From an uncultured Flavobacteriaceae bacterium (GTDB lineage: Bacteria; Bacteroidota; Bacteroidia; Flavobacteriales; Flavobacteriaceae): DNA of 64,000 bases. The notes beneath the pieces were generated by a model. That model was not told the origin of the DNA and did no database searches. It was given only the letters and a program-made list of their open reading frames with translations. The position numbers and the translations under genes were made by a program. Positions 9,625 to 18,323 of the stretch are shown here, piece after piece (position 1 is the stretch's first letter; each line of letters opens with the position of its first letter). Where the stretch lies: the NCBI GenBank assembly GCA_947498845.1, contig CANMLX010000011.1, positions 51,060-115,059 of the forward strand, written 5' to 3'.

Positions 9625-10848
9625 CTAAAATTGTTTTTTAGGATAACAGATATAATATTTAGTGACTGTTTTAGATAAGGCTTTTAAATTTAAATGATCG
9701 GATGCTTTAACAATATCTTGAATCTTGCCCGTTTTGTACAAAATATTAATATTTTGCTTTTTAACTTGATACGCTTGATTACATATACTTCCTGTAAATA
9801 TAAAATACGATGCTTCTTCTTTTGTAAGCGCGTTTGCTTGCATAAAAAGATCAAAATGTTTCTCTAAACTTTTATCTTTTACAGGGCTATTCTTAACCTT
9901 TACCTTTAGTAAATCTCTATCAATAATCATACGACACAGTCTACTTAGCACAAAATCGTCATGGTTTTTCCATTGCTTCATTGCCGAAATAATATCGTAA
10001 TCGTCTAACTCATAAAACACATCCAGTGTTGTTTTCTTTGTAAAATCTTCTATTGATATATCATTATTTAAAAAATAGAGCAGCGGTTCGCTTGCTTGCA
10101 ACTCCACACCTGTATTGGTAAGTTCTTTAGCCCGTTGCAAAACACGTATTAATAATTGTTCTGCCACCAAACTTGTTTTATGCAAATACACTTGCCAGTA
10201 CATAAAACGACGCGCTATAATAAATTTTTCAACACTATAAATACCTTTCTCCTCAACCACCAATTTATCATCCACCACGTTTAACATGGTTATTAAACGC
10301 TCGCTATTTACATTTCCCTCTGCTACACCTGTATAAAAACTATCGCGTTTTAAATAGTCTGCCCTATCGATGTCTAACTGACTTGATATTAACTGGCATA
10401 AAAACGGACGCTTATAATCGCCTTTAAATATTTTAATGGCAAGCGTTAAACTTCCGTTAAATTCTTCGTTTAAACGCTCCATAAAAAGCAGTGAAATCTC
10501 CTCGTGAGATACGCCGTTTACAATACTGTGTTCCATGGCATGAGAAAATGGCCCATGTCCAATATCATGCAATAATATAGCACAATAAAGCGCCTCCTCT
10601 TCCTCTTCGGAAACCGTAACCCCCTTATAACGAAGTACATTAACCGCTTTTTGCATTAAATGCACACAACCTATAGCATGATGAAATCTTGTATGATGCG
10701 CCCCTGGATACACCATATAAGACATCCCCATTTGTGTAATTCGTCTTAACCGTTGAAAGTATTTATGCTGAATTAAATCAAAAATTAGCGTATTAGGGAT
10801 CGTAATAAATCCGTAAATTGGATCGTTTAGTATTTTAAGTTTATTCAA
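9625..10848 (-). CDS. HD-domain phosphohydrolase (dNTPase/SAMHD1-like)
   Basis: The 407-residue cytoplasmic protein carries the HD metal-binding set: the first His in HHTRFHHAIGCVHLM, HD in LLHDIGHGPFSHAMEH, and a distal Asp in SSQLDIDRADYLKRDS. The order and the start (ILNDPIYGFITIPN) are those of the YdhJ/SAMHD1-like branch, which hydrolyses dNTPs or other nucleotides; the actual substrate is not shown by the sequence. It is 137 bp upstream of lpxD on the same strand and diverges from porX with 117 bp between the starts. Whether it belongs to the lpx transcript is uncertain. Confidence 0.9.
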   Translation of the reverse strand: MNKLKILNDPIYGFITIPNTLIFDLIQHKYFQRLRRITQMGMSYMVYPGAHHTRFHHAIGCVHLMQKAVNVLRYKGVTVSEEEEEALYCAILLHDIGHGPFSHAMEHSIVNGVSHEEISLLFMERLNEEFNGSLTLAIKIFKGDYKRPFLCQLISSQLDIDRADYLKRDSFYTGVAEGNVNSERLITMLNVVDDKLVVEEKGIYSVEKFIIARRFMYWQVYLHKTSLVAEQLLIRVLQRAKELTNTGVELQASEPLLYFLNNDISIEDFTKKTTLDVFYELDDYDIISAMKQWKNHDDFVLSRLCRMIIDRDLLKVKVKNSPVKDKSLEKHFDLFMQANALTKEEASYFIFTGSICNQAYQVKKQNINILYKTGKIQDIVKASDHLNLKALSKTVTKYYICYPKKQF

Positions 10849-10965
10849 ACTTCTAAATAATTTATATTTATTTTCACAAATATAAATATATGATGCTCAT
10901 AATAGGCATTTAACCAAAAAATCGCTTCAAATGAAGGGGTATTTTTAATAAAAACAGAATTATAC

Positions 10966-12513
10966 ATGATACATATACTATGGGTTGATGATGAAATAGA
11001 TTTACTAAAACCACATATCCTTTTTCTTGAAAAGAAAAACTACAAAGTAACAACCTGCAATAATGGTACAGAAGCCATAGATTTAATTGAGGACACCAAT
11101 TTTGACATTGTTTTTTTAGATGAAAACATGCCAGGACTCACAGGACTTGAAACGTTAAATGAAATGAAGGAAAAAAAAGACAACCTTCCCGTAGTGATGA
11201 TTACCAAAAGTGAAGAAGAATATATTATGGAGGAAGCTATTGGTAACAAAATATCGGATTATTTGATAAAACCTGTAAACCCTAACCAAATACTATTAAG
11301 TTTAAAAAAGAATTTAGACCATTCTAGATTGGTTTCAGAAAAAACCACATCAAATTACCAACAGGAGTTTCGTAAAATAGCTATGGATATGGCTATGGTA
11401 AATACTTATGAAGACTGGGTAAACCTATACCAAAAATTGATTTATTGGGAAATACAGCTGGAGAATATAGAAGATGCCAGTATGTTCGAAATTTTAGAGT
11501 CTCAAAAAACAGAAGCTAACATACAGTTTGGCAAGTTTATAGACAAAAATTATGCCGATTGGTTTAATAATGAAAATGAAGCACCAATCATGTCGCATAC
11601 CTTATTTAAACAAAACGTAGTTCCAGAATTAAGTAAAAAGCAACCCACCTTATTTGTAGTGGTAGATAATTTAAGGTACGACCAATGGAAAGTGTTTGAA
11701 CCTGTAATAAACAACTACTACAAAAAAGAACAGGAACACCCTTTCTTTAGCATTTTACCTACAGCAACACAGTATGCCAGAAATGCTATATTTTCTGGAT
11801 TAATGCCCAGTGAAATGGAGAAGTTATATCCTAACTACTGGAGAAACGATACCGACGAAGGTGGTAAAAACCTATTTGAGGCAGAATTTTTAGACACCCA
11901 AATGCAACGCTTAGGTTTAAACAATTTAAATGTCGAATACCACAAAATAACCAACTTAAAAACTGGTAAAAAGCTGGTAGACAATTTTAAAGCATTAAAA
12001 AATAACGATCTTACCGTAGTGGTTTACAATTTTGTAGACATGCTATCACACTCCAAAACCGAAATGGAAGTGGTTAAAGAACTCGCTTCCAACGATAAAG
12101 CTTACAGATCCCTTGCTTTAAGCTGGTTTAAAAACTCCCCCTTATTAGAAATGATCCAGCAAGCGCAAGCCTTAGGATTTAAATTAATATTAACTACAGA
12201 CCACGGTACCATAAATGTAAAAAATCCGTCTAAGGTTATAGGAGACAGAGATACCAGTTTAAATTTGCGTTATAAAACAGGAAGAAGTCTAACTTTTGAA
12301 GCCAAAGAAGTATTAGAAGCCAAAAATCCAAAAAGCATCCATTTACCTTCTATTAATATGAGTAGCTCCTACATCTTCGCCAAAAGTGATTTATTTTTTG
12401 CTTACCCTAATAATTATAACCACTATGTGAGTTACTATAGAAACACGTATCAGCATGGAGGTGTGTCACTTGAGGAGATGATTATCCCTTTTGTGGTATT
12501 TAGTCCAAAATAA
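10966..12513 (+). CDS. porX: PorX, response regulator / PglZ-domain phosphatase of the type IX secretion system
   Basis: The 515-residue protein has an N-terminal receiver domain (1 to about 120) with the acidic pair in WVDDE, phospho-acceptor Asp52 in FLDENMPG and the conserved Lys in DYLIKPVNP. A helical linker leads to a PglZ alkaline-phosphatase-superfamily domain, with metal ligands in FVVVDNLRYDQW, a likely nucleophile in TATQYARNAIFSG, and TTDHGTI near the C-terminus. PorX, with the sensor PorY, controls T9SS gene expression and gliding in Bacteroidetes. Its presence implies that the organism has T9SS. tsaE follows 86 bp downstream on the same strand. Confidence 0.95.
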   Translation: MIHILWVDDEIDLLKPHILFLEKKNYKVTTCNNGTEAIDLIEDTNFDIVFLDENMPGLTGLETLNEMKEKKDNLPVVMITKSEEEYIMEEAIGNKISDYLIKPVNPNQILLSLKKNLDHSRLVSEKTTSNYQQEFRKIAMDMAMVNTYEDWVNLYQKLIYWEIQLENIEDASMFEILESQKTEANIQFGKFIDKNYADWFNNENEAPIMSHTLFKQNVVPELSKKQPTLFVVVDNLRYDQWKVFEPVINNYYKKEQEHPFFSILPTATQYARNAIFSGLMPSEMEKLYPNYWRNDTDEGGKNLFEAEFLDTQMQRLGLNNLNVEYHKITNLKTGKKLVDNFKALKNNDLTVVVYNFVDMLSHSKTEMEVVKELASNDKAYRSLALSWFKNSPLLEMIQQAQALGFKLILTTDHGTINVKNPSKVIGDRDTSLNLRYKTGRSLTFEAKEVLEAKNPKSIHLPSINMSSSYIFAKSDLFFAYPNNYNHYVSYYRNTYQHGGVSLEEMIIPFVVFSPK

Positions 12514-12599
12514 TTTTTTCAAAAAAAAGATCGTTAAAGTGCATTTATCATAGATTTTTGTTAAGTTTATGTATTATTTTTATTTAAACCCTCAAAAAT

Positions 12600-13004
12600 T
12601 TGGAAATAACCTACAATCTGAATGAAGTTGATGCAGTAGCCGAAAAACTGCTAAAAAACTTATCTTCTAAAATAATTCTGCTTTATGGAGATATGGGTGT
12701 TGGAAAAACCACTTTGGTAAAAAGTATTGTAAAGCATTTAGGAAGTGATAGTGATGTAAGTAGCCCTACATTTTCTATAGTGAATGAATACACCTCAAAA
12801 AGTGGTCTAATTTACCATTTCGACCTGTATAGAATTAATAATATAGAAGAAACTCTGGATTTTGGGATCGAAGATTATTTGTATACAGAGCACTGGGTTA
12901 TTATAGAATGGCCCGAATTAATAGCCGAACTATTACCAGATCGTTATAATACAATAAACATAGATGTATATTCCGAAGGAAATAGGGTGTTAAATTTACA
13001 CTAA
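12600..13004 (+). CDS. tsaE: tRNA t6A37 threonylcarbamoyladenosine biosynthesis ATPase TsaE
   Basis: The 134-residue protein has a P-loop GDMGVGKTT at residues 30-38, a switch segment SSPTFSIVNEY and the family motif HFDLYRI, and ends with the WPE motif of TsaE (VIIEWPELI). TsaE binds TsaB-TsaD and powers t6A synthesis on tRNAs reading ANN codons. The start is TTG: in frame there is a stop codon (TAA at 12585-12587) with no ATG between it and the TTG, and the conserved N-terminus MEITYNLNEVDAVAEKL begins right there. It lies downstream of porX. Confidence 0.94.
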   Translation: MEITYNLNEVDAVAEKLLKNLSSKIILLYGDMGVGKTTLVKSIVKHLGSDSDVSSPTFSIVNEYTSKSGLIYHFDLYRINNIEETLDFGIEDYLYTEHWVIIEWPELIAELLPDRYNTINIDVYSEGNRVLNLH

Positions 13005-13197
13005 AGAAAGAAAAAAACCATTAAAAACCAGGACTGTAAGAGTAAGCCACTTGATAATTTTTAGACTACGGGAAAACCGTAATTGATTACTAGAAAAGCG
13101 TGTGTTTTAACATTTTTTTAACATTTTACTGAAATCCACTCGAAAGTGATTGACGTAATATTGCGCCCGAAAATTAATTAATTAAATCCCTATTAAA

Positions 13198-13356
13198 ATG
13201 AGAACTAAAAATTATGCAATCGCATTAGCGATTATCTGTGGAATTGTATTTACATCTTGTACTCCTAACACGGTCGAAGATCAAGATGAGCAACAACAAC
13301 AACAACAAGCCCCCTCTGGAGTCGAAAAAAAGAAAGTCACTATCGGCACCCCTTAA
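13198..13356 (+). CDS. Small predicted lipoprotein with polyglutamine tract
   Basis: The 52-residue product is shorter than most annotation cut-offs. It begins MRTKNYAIALAIICGIVFTS and has a lipobox cysteine at position 21, a typical flavobacterial lipoprotein signal. The mature part is short and acidic (TPNTVEDQDE), followed by six Gln and a lysine-rich end. The last 71 bases overlap the start of the membrane-protein gene at 13286 in another frame: the CAA repeat is polyGln here and AAC/polyAsn there. Many flavobacteria have similar tiny lipoproteins. Function unknown. The signal peptide makes it credible as a real gene, but it could be a truncated relic. Confidence 0.6.
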   Translation: MRTKNYAIALAIICGIVFTSCTPNTVEDQDEQQQQQQAPSGVEKKKVTIGTP

Positions 13357-13846
13357 GAATAAGAAAAATTTCATCAAAGGTTCTATATTAGCAACAATTA
13401 TAGCTAGTACACCTTATTTTTTTTACTTATATGAAAGTGTTCCAGATGTAGAAATTTGGGACACTTTTTTATTTACATATAATAGTGAAGGTTGGACAAA
13501 CGCAAACATAGCGATGTGGGCTTTGATAGGTAAAGTAATACCTTTATTATTACTATTAATTTGGTTTTTTACTAACAGGCATTGGTGGTATCATGCTATT
13601 ATAGTGCCAATATCTATGTATTCTTATCAAATTATTGATTTTTTTAAACCCAAATTAACGTATATAGATGAATATCAGTTAGTTAAATTAGTTCCTGTGA
13701 TGGCAATAATCATACCTACTATTTATTTAATAAGAGCCAAAATGTTTAATAAAATTAACAATGCTGATAAAACACTTGAAGAACTCGAAGAAGAATTTAG
13801 ACTATCCCCTAAAAACTTGTGGGGCAAAATCAAACAGTATTTTTAA
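13286..13846 (+). CDS. Hypothetical integral membrane protein
   Basis: I do not recognise the family. From the ATG at 13286 the product has 186 residues: a polar, Asn- and Lys-rich cytoplasmic N-terminus (MSNNNNNKPPLESKKRKS), then about four hydrophobic segments (around FIKGSILATIIAST, AMWALIGKVIPLLLLLIWFF, a WWYHAIIVPISMY stretch, and VKLVPVMAIIIPTIYLI). A charged C-terminal tail ends LEELEEEFRLSPKNLWGKIKQYF. An upstream in-frame start at 13238 would read through the coding part of the small lipoprotein and is less likely. The gene precedes ald by 102 bp. Confidence 0.7.
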   Translation: MSNNNNNKPPLESKKRKSLSAPLKNKKNFIKGSILATIIASTPYFFYLYESVPDVEIWDTFLFTYNSEGWTNANIAMWALIGKVIPLLLLLIWFFTNRHWWYHAIIVPISMYSYQIIDFFKPKLTYIDEYQLVKLVPVMAIIIPTIYLIRAKMFNKINNADKTLEELEEEFRLSPKNLWGKIKQYF

Positions 13847-13948
13847 TTACCCCGTCTTAAAAGGTAAATTATAAAAATTTTATACATAAAATTCATAAAA
13901 TCATAAAATAATTGTAATTTGAGTTCTTGATAATCTAACGACGCGCTA

Positions 13949-15148
13949 ATGGCTAAATCTTTGTCTCCCTTTACCAAAGAACAACTGCTTCCTCAAGAAG
14001 AAACCTTAGAAATATTAAAAAATAAACGCCAACTTTTTATTGGCATTCCCAAAGAAACCTCGTACCAGGAAAATCGCATTTGCTTAACCCCAGATGCGGT
14101 GTCTGCTTTAGTAAGTAATGGGCATCGTGTATTACTAGAGTCTGGTGCTGGAGAAGGCTCGCGTTTTAGCGATAAAGATTATAGTGAGGCTGGTGCAGAA
14201 ATATCTAAAGACACCGCTAAAGTATTTGCATGCCCCATGATATTAAAAGTTGAGCCGCCTAGCTTAGATGAAATTAAATTACTAAATCCGCAGGCTTTAT
14301 TAATATCTGCACTACAATTAAAAACCCAATCTAAGAAATACTTTGAAGCTTTAGCATCTAAGCGCATTACAGCTTTAGCTTTTGAATTTATAAAAGATGA
14401 GGATGGTACCTACCCTGCGGTACGTTCTTTAAGTGAAATTGCAGGTACGGCTTCTATTTTAATAGCCTCGGAGTTATTATCCAACTCCAAAGACGGTAGT
14501 GGTTTAATGCTAGGTAATATTAGTGGTGTTCCTCCAATAGAAGTAGTAATACTAGGTGCTGGAACCGTAGGTGAATATGCAGGCAGAAGCGCTATTGGTT
14601 TAGGGGCTAACATAAAGGTGTTTGATAATTCCATTACCAAACTTAGGCGCATACAAACCAATTTAGGCAGACCTTTATCTACCTCTACGGTACAACCAAA
14701 AAACCTAACAAAAGCTTTAAGACGCTGCGATGTGGTTATTGGTGCCGTAAGAGGTAAAAACAGAGCGCCCATTGTGGTTTCGGAAGATATGATACGCCTT
14801 ATGAAAAAAGGATCGGTTATTATTGATGTGACTATAGACATGGGAGGCTGTTTCGAAACCAGCGAAGTCACTTCACATAAGCAGCCTACCTTTATAAAAC
14901 ACGGTGTTGTTCATTACTGTGTTCCTAACATCCCTGCAAGATATTCCAGAACGTCCTCTATATCAATTAGTAATATCTTTACCCCTTACCTTATGAAAAT
15001 AGCCGAAGATGGCGGTATAGAAAATTCACTGCGTTTTGATAAAGGTTTAAAAAATGGATTGTACTTTTACCACGGTATTTTAACCAGTAAATCGGTTGGA
15101 GAATGGTTCGATTTAAAGTACAGCGATGTAAATCTTTTAATCTTTTAA
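13949..15148 (+). CDS. ald: Alanine dehydrogenase
   Basis: The 399-residue protein has the AlaDH/PNT signature at the N-terminus (IGIPKETSYQENRICLTPDA) and an NAD-binding Rossmann loop (VVILGAGTVGEYAGRSAIGLG). A later segment, VIIDVTIDMGGCFETS, matches the family pattern. The enzyme oxidatively deaminates L-alanine to pyruvate and ammonium with NAD, or runs in reverse. It has about 30 extra N-terminal residues compared with classical Ald, as is usual in Bacteroidetes. The next gene starts 28 bp downstream, so ald, the small anchored protein and the phosphoglycosyl transferase may be co-transcribed. Confidence 0.93.
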   Translation: MAKSLSPFTKEQLLPQEETLEILKNKRQLFIGIPKETSYQENRICLTPDAVSALVSNGHRVLLESGAGEGSRFSDKDYSEAGAEISKDTAKVFACPMILKVEPPSLDEIKLLNPQALLISALQLKTQSKKYFEALASKRITALAFEFIKDEDGTYPAVRSLSEIAGTASILIASELLSNSKDGSGLMLGNISGVPPIEVVILGAGTVGEYAGRSAIGLGANIKVFDNSITKLRRIQTNLGRPLSTSTVQPKNLTKALRRCDVVIGAVRGKNRAPIVVSEDMIRLMKKGSVIIDVTIDMGGCFETSEVTSHKQPTFIKHGVVHYCVPNIPARYSRTSSISISNIFTPYLMKIAEDGGIENSLRFDKGLKNGLYFYHGILTSKSVGEWFDLKYSDVNLLIF

Positions 15149-15176
15149 TCATTCTTTAGATTAAAACATATTACAC

Positions 15177-15533
15177 ATGACATTTATACAACGTTTTGGC
15201 TACTATTTAGGTGGTTTTTCTATAGGCCTCATTGTTTTGGCATTCTTTTTAAGTGGCAAAAAAACATCTTGTAGCTATGGACCAGAAGCAAGAGTGCTAA
15301 AAAGTTTGAATACTAAGCCTTTAATAATAAATACTGGTGTGAATATAGACACTACTGGTGTTAAAGCGTTACTCAATCATGGAAATGTAGAGTTTTCTAA
15401 AAGTGACACTAAAAAAGAGCCTTGTCGCCTATATGTTATTTCTGGTGATATAAATAAAAAACCCGTGGAGCTATCTATAGAAAACTGTGAGAAGGATAGC
15501 ATTGCAAGAGTGATTGATATTTTATATAAATAA
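15177..15533 (+). CDS. Small membrane-anchored protein, probably DUF4258 family
   Basis: The 118-residue protein has one N-terminal hydrophobic helix (about 8-28, YYLGGFSIGLIVLAFFLSG) and a small soluble domain with three cysteines (TSCSYGP, EPCRLYV, ENCEKDS) ending IARVIDILYK. From memory, flavobacterial proteins of this shape next to ald are assigned to DUF4258; I cannot confirm the match here. No function is known to me. The stop codon shares one base with the next start (TAATG), so translation with the phosphoglycosyl transferase gene is probably coupled. Confidence 0.75.
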   Translation: MTFIQRFGYYLGGFSIGLIVLAFFLSGKKTSCSYGPEARVLKSLNTKPLIINTGVNIDTTGVKALLNHGNVEFSKSDTKKEPCRLYVISGDINKKPVELSIENCEKDSIARVIDILYK

Positions 15534-16126
15534 TGCTTAAACGAAGTTTTGATTTTAGTTTTGCCTTAATACTTTTAGTAGGACTCTCCCCTATTTTAAT
15601 TCTTATAGCCGTTCTAATTAAATTAGATTCTAAAGGTAGCGTACTTTTTATTCAAGAACGTGTAGGCAGGTATAATAAAAATTTTAAGATTTATAAGTAC
15701 CGTACAATGCGGACTGCCTCTGAAAAAAAAGGCTTATTAACTATTGGTAATAAAGATTCCAGAATTACCAGAATAGGTGTTTTTTTAAGACGCTATAAAA
15801 TTGACGAATTTCCACAACTACTAAATATTATTAAAGGTGACATGAGTTTTGTAGGACCCAGACCCGAATTAAGGCATTATGTTAACTTTTACAAGAAAGA
15901 CGATTTGGTTATTCTAAATGTTAGACCAGGTATTACTGGGTTAGCTTCATTAGAGTACAGAAATGAAGTGGAGTTACTTAAACAAGCTAAAGATCCTGAA
16001 GACTACTTTATAAATACCATTATTCCAGATAAATTACATTATAACAAGCTTTACATAAAAAAACGCAATTTTCTCTTCGATTTAAAATTGATTATTATAA
16101 CGGTTTTTAGAGTGATTTTTAAGTAA
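15533..16126 (+). CDS. Monotopic phosphoglycosyl transferase (initiating sugar transferase, WcaJ/PglC class)
   Basis: The 197-residue protein is the compact catalytic core of the bacterial sugar-transferase family. It has one N-terminal hydrophobic re-entrant helix (FDFSFALILLVGLSPILILI) followed by the family motifs IQERVGRYNKNFKIYKYRTM, DEFPQLLNI and GDMSFVGPRPELRHY. Such enzymes move a sugar phosphate from a UDP-sugar to undecaprenyl phosphate at the inner membrane and start O-antigen, capsule or exopolysaccharide synthesis. The sugar cannot be read from the sequence. No other glycan-assembly genes follow; an interrupted repeat and an IS lie immediately downstream. Confidence 0.93.
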   Translation: MLKRSFDFSFALILLVGLSPILILIAVLIKLDSKGSVLFIQERVGRYNKNFKIYKYRTMRTASEKKGLLTIGNKDSRITRIGVFLRRYKIDEFPQLLNIIKGDMSFVGPRPELRHYVNFYKKDDLVILNVRPGITGLASLEYRNEVELLKQAKDPEDYFINTIIPDKLHYNKLYIKKRNFLFDLKLIIITVFRVIFK

Positions 16127-16185
16127 ACTATCGGAGCTAGCCCGCGAGGCATATAAACGAAACTAAATTTTAATCGAAAAGAATT
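16125..16185. repeat. Left half of an intergenic repeat (family E) split by the IS
   Basis: This segment starts one base inside the preceding stop codon with AAACTATCGGAGCTAGCCC, then AGGCAT and AT-rich sequence. It aligns with the left part of the intact element at 52771-52846 (AAACTACCTCGGGGTAAGCCC…AGGCAT). Its right half lies beyond the IS. Confidence 0.6.
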
Positions 16186-16215
16186 CCTCGACGCTCTGCC
16201 TTAAATCCGTATGTC
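16186..16215 (+). repeat. Left terminal inverted repeat of the IS1380 element
   Basis: It reads CCTCGACGCTCTGCC followed by TTAAATCCGTATGTC, and pairs with the reverse complement of 17776-17805 at 24 of 30 positions. It marks the downstream end of the transposase gene. Confidence 0.8.
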
Positions 16216-16387
16216 ATTAAAAAAGCTAATATATTCATATGAATAGGGTGAAATATTATAAAATCAAAAAAAATGATATGATTTTTTGTTGATAGGAATT
16301 ACTAATAAAGCATAATTTCTCCATCAAGGAGTATCAATCCTTCTCTAATGATTTTACAATATTTTAAAGAGCCTTGTTAAAGAACTA

Positions 16388-17684
16388 CTAGGTTTTAAAC
16401 TGTATATTTCCATATACTTTAAGCTTGTATTGTCTAGCTGTTTTAACCCATTTAGCTGGGATACAGATAAATCTAAAGATGAATTTTTTGATTCTAAAGT
16501 TTGCTTTTAGATTTTTATATATTTTGGAAAACCTTGTGATTATATATTGGTATAAATTTCGGCACATTGCAGAAAAGATAAGGAAAAACGGTATTTTGTT
16601 CAAGCTTTGAAAAAGGCATATGGTTCCAACCAAAGTCATTCTTTAAAACATCAAATTCTTTTTCCACAGCTCCTCTCTGGTTATAAAAAAATACAATGTC
16701 ATCATTATCCATATTCCAGTCATTAGTTATAATAGCTGAATAGATATAAGCTTCATTGGTAAATAGATTTATCTGCCCATCTTTTCTTTTGGTTTTAGTA
16801 ACCACTAAACGATATGTTTGAAGAGGTTCTGTTTCTTTGAATTCCCTATGTGTCTTTACAAAAGGTGTGTATTGTACTTCTCCACGGTACATAGTGCCTT
16901 CTGTAGACTCAATTTCTTCCCAAGAGTTAATTTGATGTATAGCTCTTGCCAGAGCAGCATTCATACGGGCTTTTATATAAAAGTGATTTGCTTTTTTATT
17001 AACTAGTTTAATTACTTCATAGATACAGGAACCACTATCTGCCCTAAAAGCTTTAATCTTGATATGGTGTTGTTCCAATAGATCAAACATCCTAGATACT
17101 GTTTGGCCTTGCAAGGTCTTAACGTCACTATTGCCATTTCTGTTTTCTACATATACAACACGTTTGCCTATAATGCCAATTCCAGGGCAGTAACCATATG
17201 CTTTTTTATAGGTATTGGCACTATCAGCTTTGTTATTGAAAATAAAAGTATTATCATAATCTAAAACGAGTTCTTTTCCTGAAAACACCTGCAATGATTG
17301 TAGTATTTTTAAATTTACAGTATTGATTTTTTCATTAATGCTAAACTGGTGTAATTTTTTGCCTCGTGGACTTTTCAATATTTTTTTAGGAATAGACAAT
17401 TCTTTAAATCTGTCCAAAACTCTATCTGGGCTTGGGATATTTAAAAAGCAGTTATCTTTCAAATGATCTCGAAAATTACCACCTAAATCTTCAATACAGT
17501 CACCTCCACAGAAATAAATAGACCAAAAAGAATAGAGTAAGTCTTTCCAAGAGTATTTACATTGAGCAGGCAATTTTGTCAAGTGTTGCTCTAATAAATG
17601 TCCTATTCTTTTGTTTTCAAACTCTTTTAAAACAAAATTTAAGCCTCCAAAAGGACTTATGTGTGAAGATTTAAGTATTTTCAT
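16388..17684 (-). pseudogene. IS1380-family transposase, +1 frameshift near the C-terminus
   Basis: From the ATG at 17684 (MKILKSSHISPFGGLNFVL, the usual family start) the main frame runs to about residue 365 and keeps the DDE residues: Asp in LVLDYDNTFIF, Asp in FRADSGSC, Glu in AVEKEFDVLK. After QNTVF the frame goes out of register and stops early. The expected ending (FLIFSAMCRNLYQYI … FIFRFICIPAKWVKTARQYKLKVY) continues in another frame down to 16388. One extra A in the A5 run at 16584-16588 (plus strand) explains the shift. The restored protein would have about 430 residues, normal for the family. A sequencing indel or slippage is possible. Confidence 0.85.
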
Positions 17685-17775
17685 GGTGTGTTTTGTAAGT
17701 AACACCAAGTTAGGTGAAAACACATAAAACCGCAAACCTTTGTAAACATATAGTTTGCGGTTGTTTTTATCTAAA

Positions 17776-17805
17776 GACTCACGGATTTAAGGCTCTGCGT
17801 CGGGG
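17776..17805 (-). repeat. Right terminal inverted repeat of the IS1380 element
   Basis: Its reverse complement reads CCCCGACGCAGAGCC then TTAAATCCGTGAGTC, the partner of 16186-16215. It lies about 90 bp upstream of the transposase start. Confidence 0.8.
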
Positions 17806-17873
17806 ATAGTTCGTTTCAAGAAATTTTTTATTTTCGAGACAAGCCTCGGAGTATTATACCTTTTGGCGGTGCC
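17806..17873. repeat. Right half of the split family E repeat
   Basis: It ends with ATTTTCGAGACAAGCCTCGG then AGTATT, aligning with the right part of the intact copy at 52771-52846 (ATTTTGAGGTAAGCCTCGG AGTATT). With 16125-16185 it forms one element interrupted by the IS. The remaining stretch to 17938 shows nothing I can name. Confidence 0.55.
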
Positions 17874-17938
17874 AATAAAAATGCAGTAAAAGAACTCTGC
17901 TAAAGAATGAAATTTGCTTGTCTTTGTTACGATAAAAG

Positions 17939-18210
17939 ATATAAATTAACCTGAGTTCGACCTAAGAACACTTTTTTTTAATACAAAGACCTCTCTATTA
18001 GGTCCTTAAATTTAAATTAAACAAGTGTAATATGTACTCTTAGAAGCCATGAAAATGTATTAATTTCTAGCTAAAAACCACTAAACACGCCATCCTCTTC
18101 CTTAAATTACGATAAACTAGCCAGCTAGTCTATCGTAATTATAAGTTGAATCTAGCATGTTTATTGAATTTTATCTATGATTCTTAAATCGAGCTCAGGT
18201 TAAATTATAT
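17939..18210. repeat. Candidate non-autonomous element with 31-bp inverted ends and central hairpin
   Basis: The ends are inverted copies of ATATAAATTAACCTGAG-TTCGA…TAAGAA, matching at about 26 of 31 positions. In between, at 18106-18139, sits a 16-bp stem with one mismatch (ATTACGATAAACTAGC, loop CA, GCTAGTCTATCGTAAT) without a following T run. There is no ORF of note inside. Only one copy is in this window. It could be a miniature transposable element or a structured RNA region. Confidence 0.55.
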
Positions 18211-18323
18211 TTCATTCTAACCTAATCGTTGTCACTTCTTCATCGACTAACCATATTCAATACCTATTAATACGCACAGACTTAAACAAAATCTATGTAT
18301 TAATAAATTCTCTCAACTCATTA

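Larger units (their letters stand above)
16186..17805 (-). mobile_element. IS1380-family insertion sequence (about 1.62 kb)
   Basis: The element is bounded by 30-bp imperfect inverted repeats starting CC(T/C)CGACGC and containing the shared block GCCTTAAATCCGT (24 of 30 positions match). The single transposase gene on the minus strand is of the IS1380 DDE type. The 4-bp flanks (AATT at left, ATAG at right) do not match, so no target duplication is visible. The element splits a family E repeat and lies between the phosphoglycosyl transferase gene and the mannan locus. The transposase is frameshifted, so this copy is probably immobile by itself. Confidence 0.85.

Noticed and set aside
13238..13285. 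Upstream start of the membrane-protein gene at 13238
   Set aside because: It would put most of the added residues within the lipoprotein coding sequence and gives no better signal or membrane topology.
16584..16588. Programmed frameshift in the IS1380 transposase
   Set aside because: IS1380 elements are not known for programmed frameshifting and the site is a simple five-base run without a clear slippery heptamer; a mutation or sequencing indel is simpler.
16388..16639. Separate 83-residue protein at the IS end
   Set aside because: It is the out-of-frame C-terminus of the IS1380 transposase (FLIFSAMCRNLYQYI…), not an independent gene.
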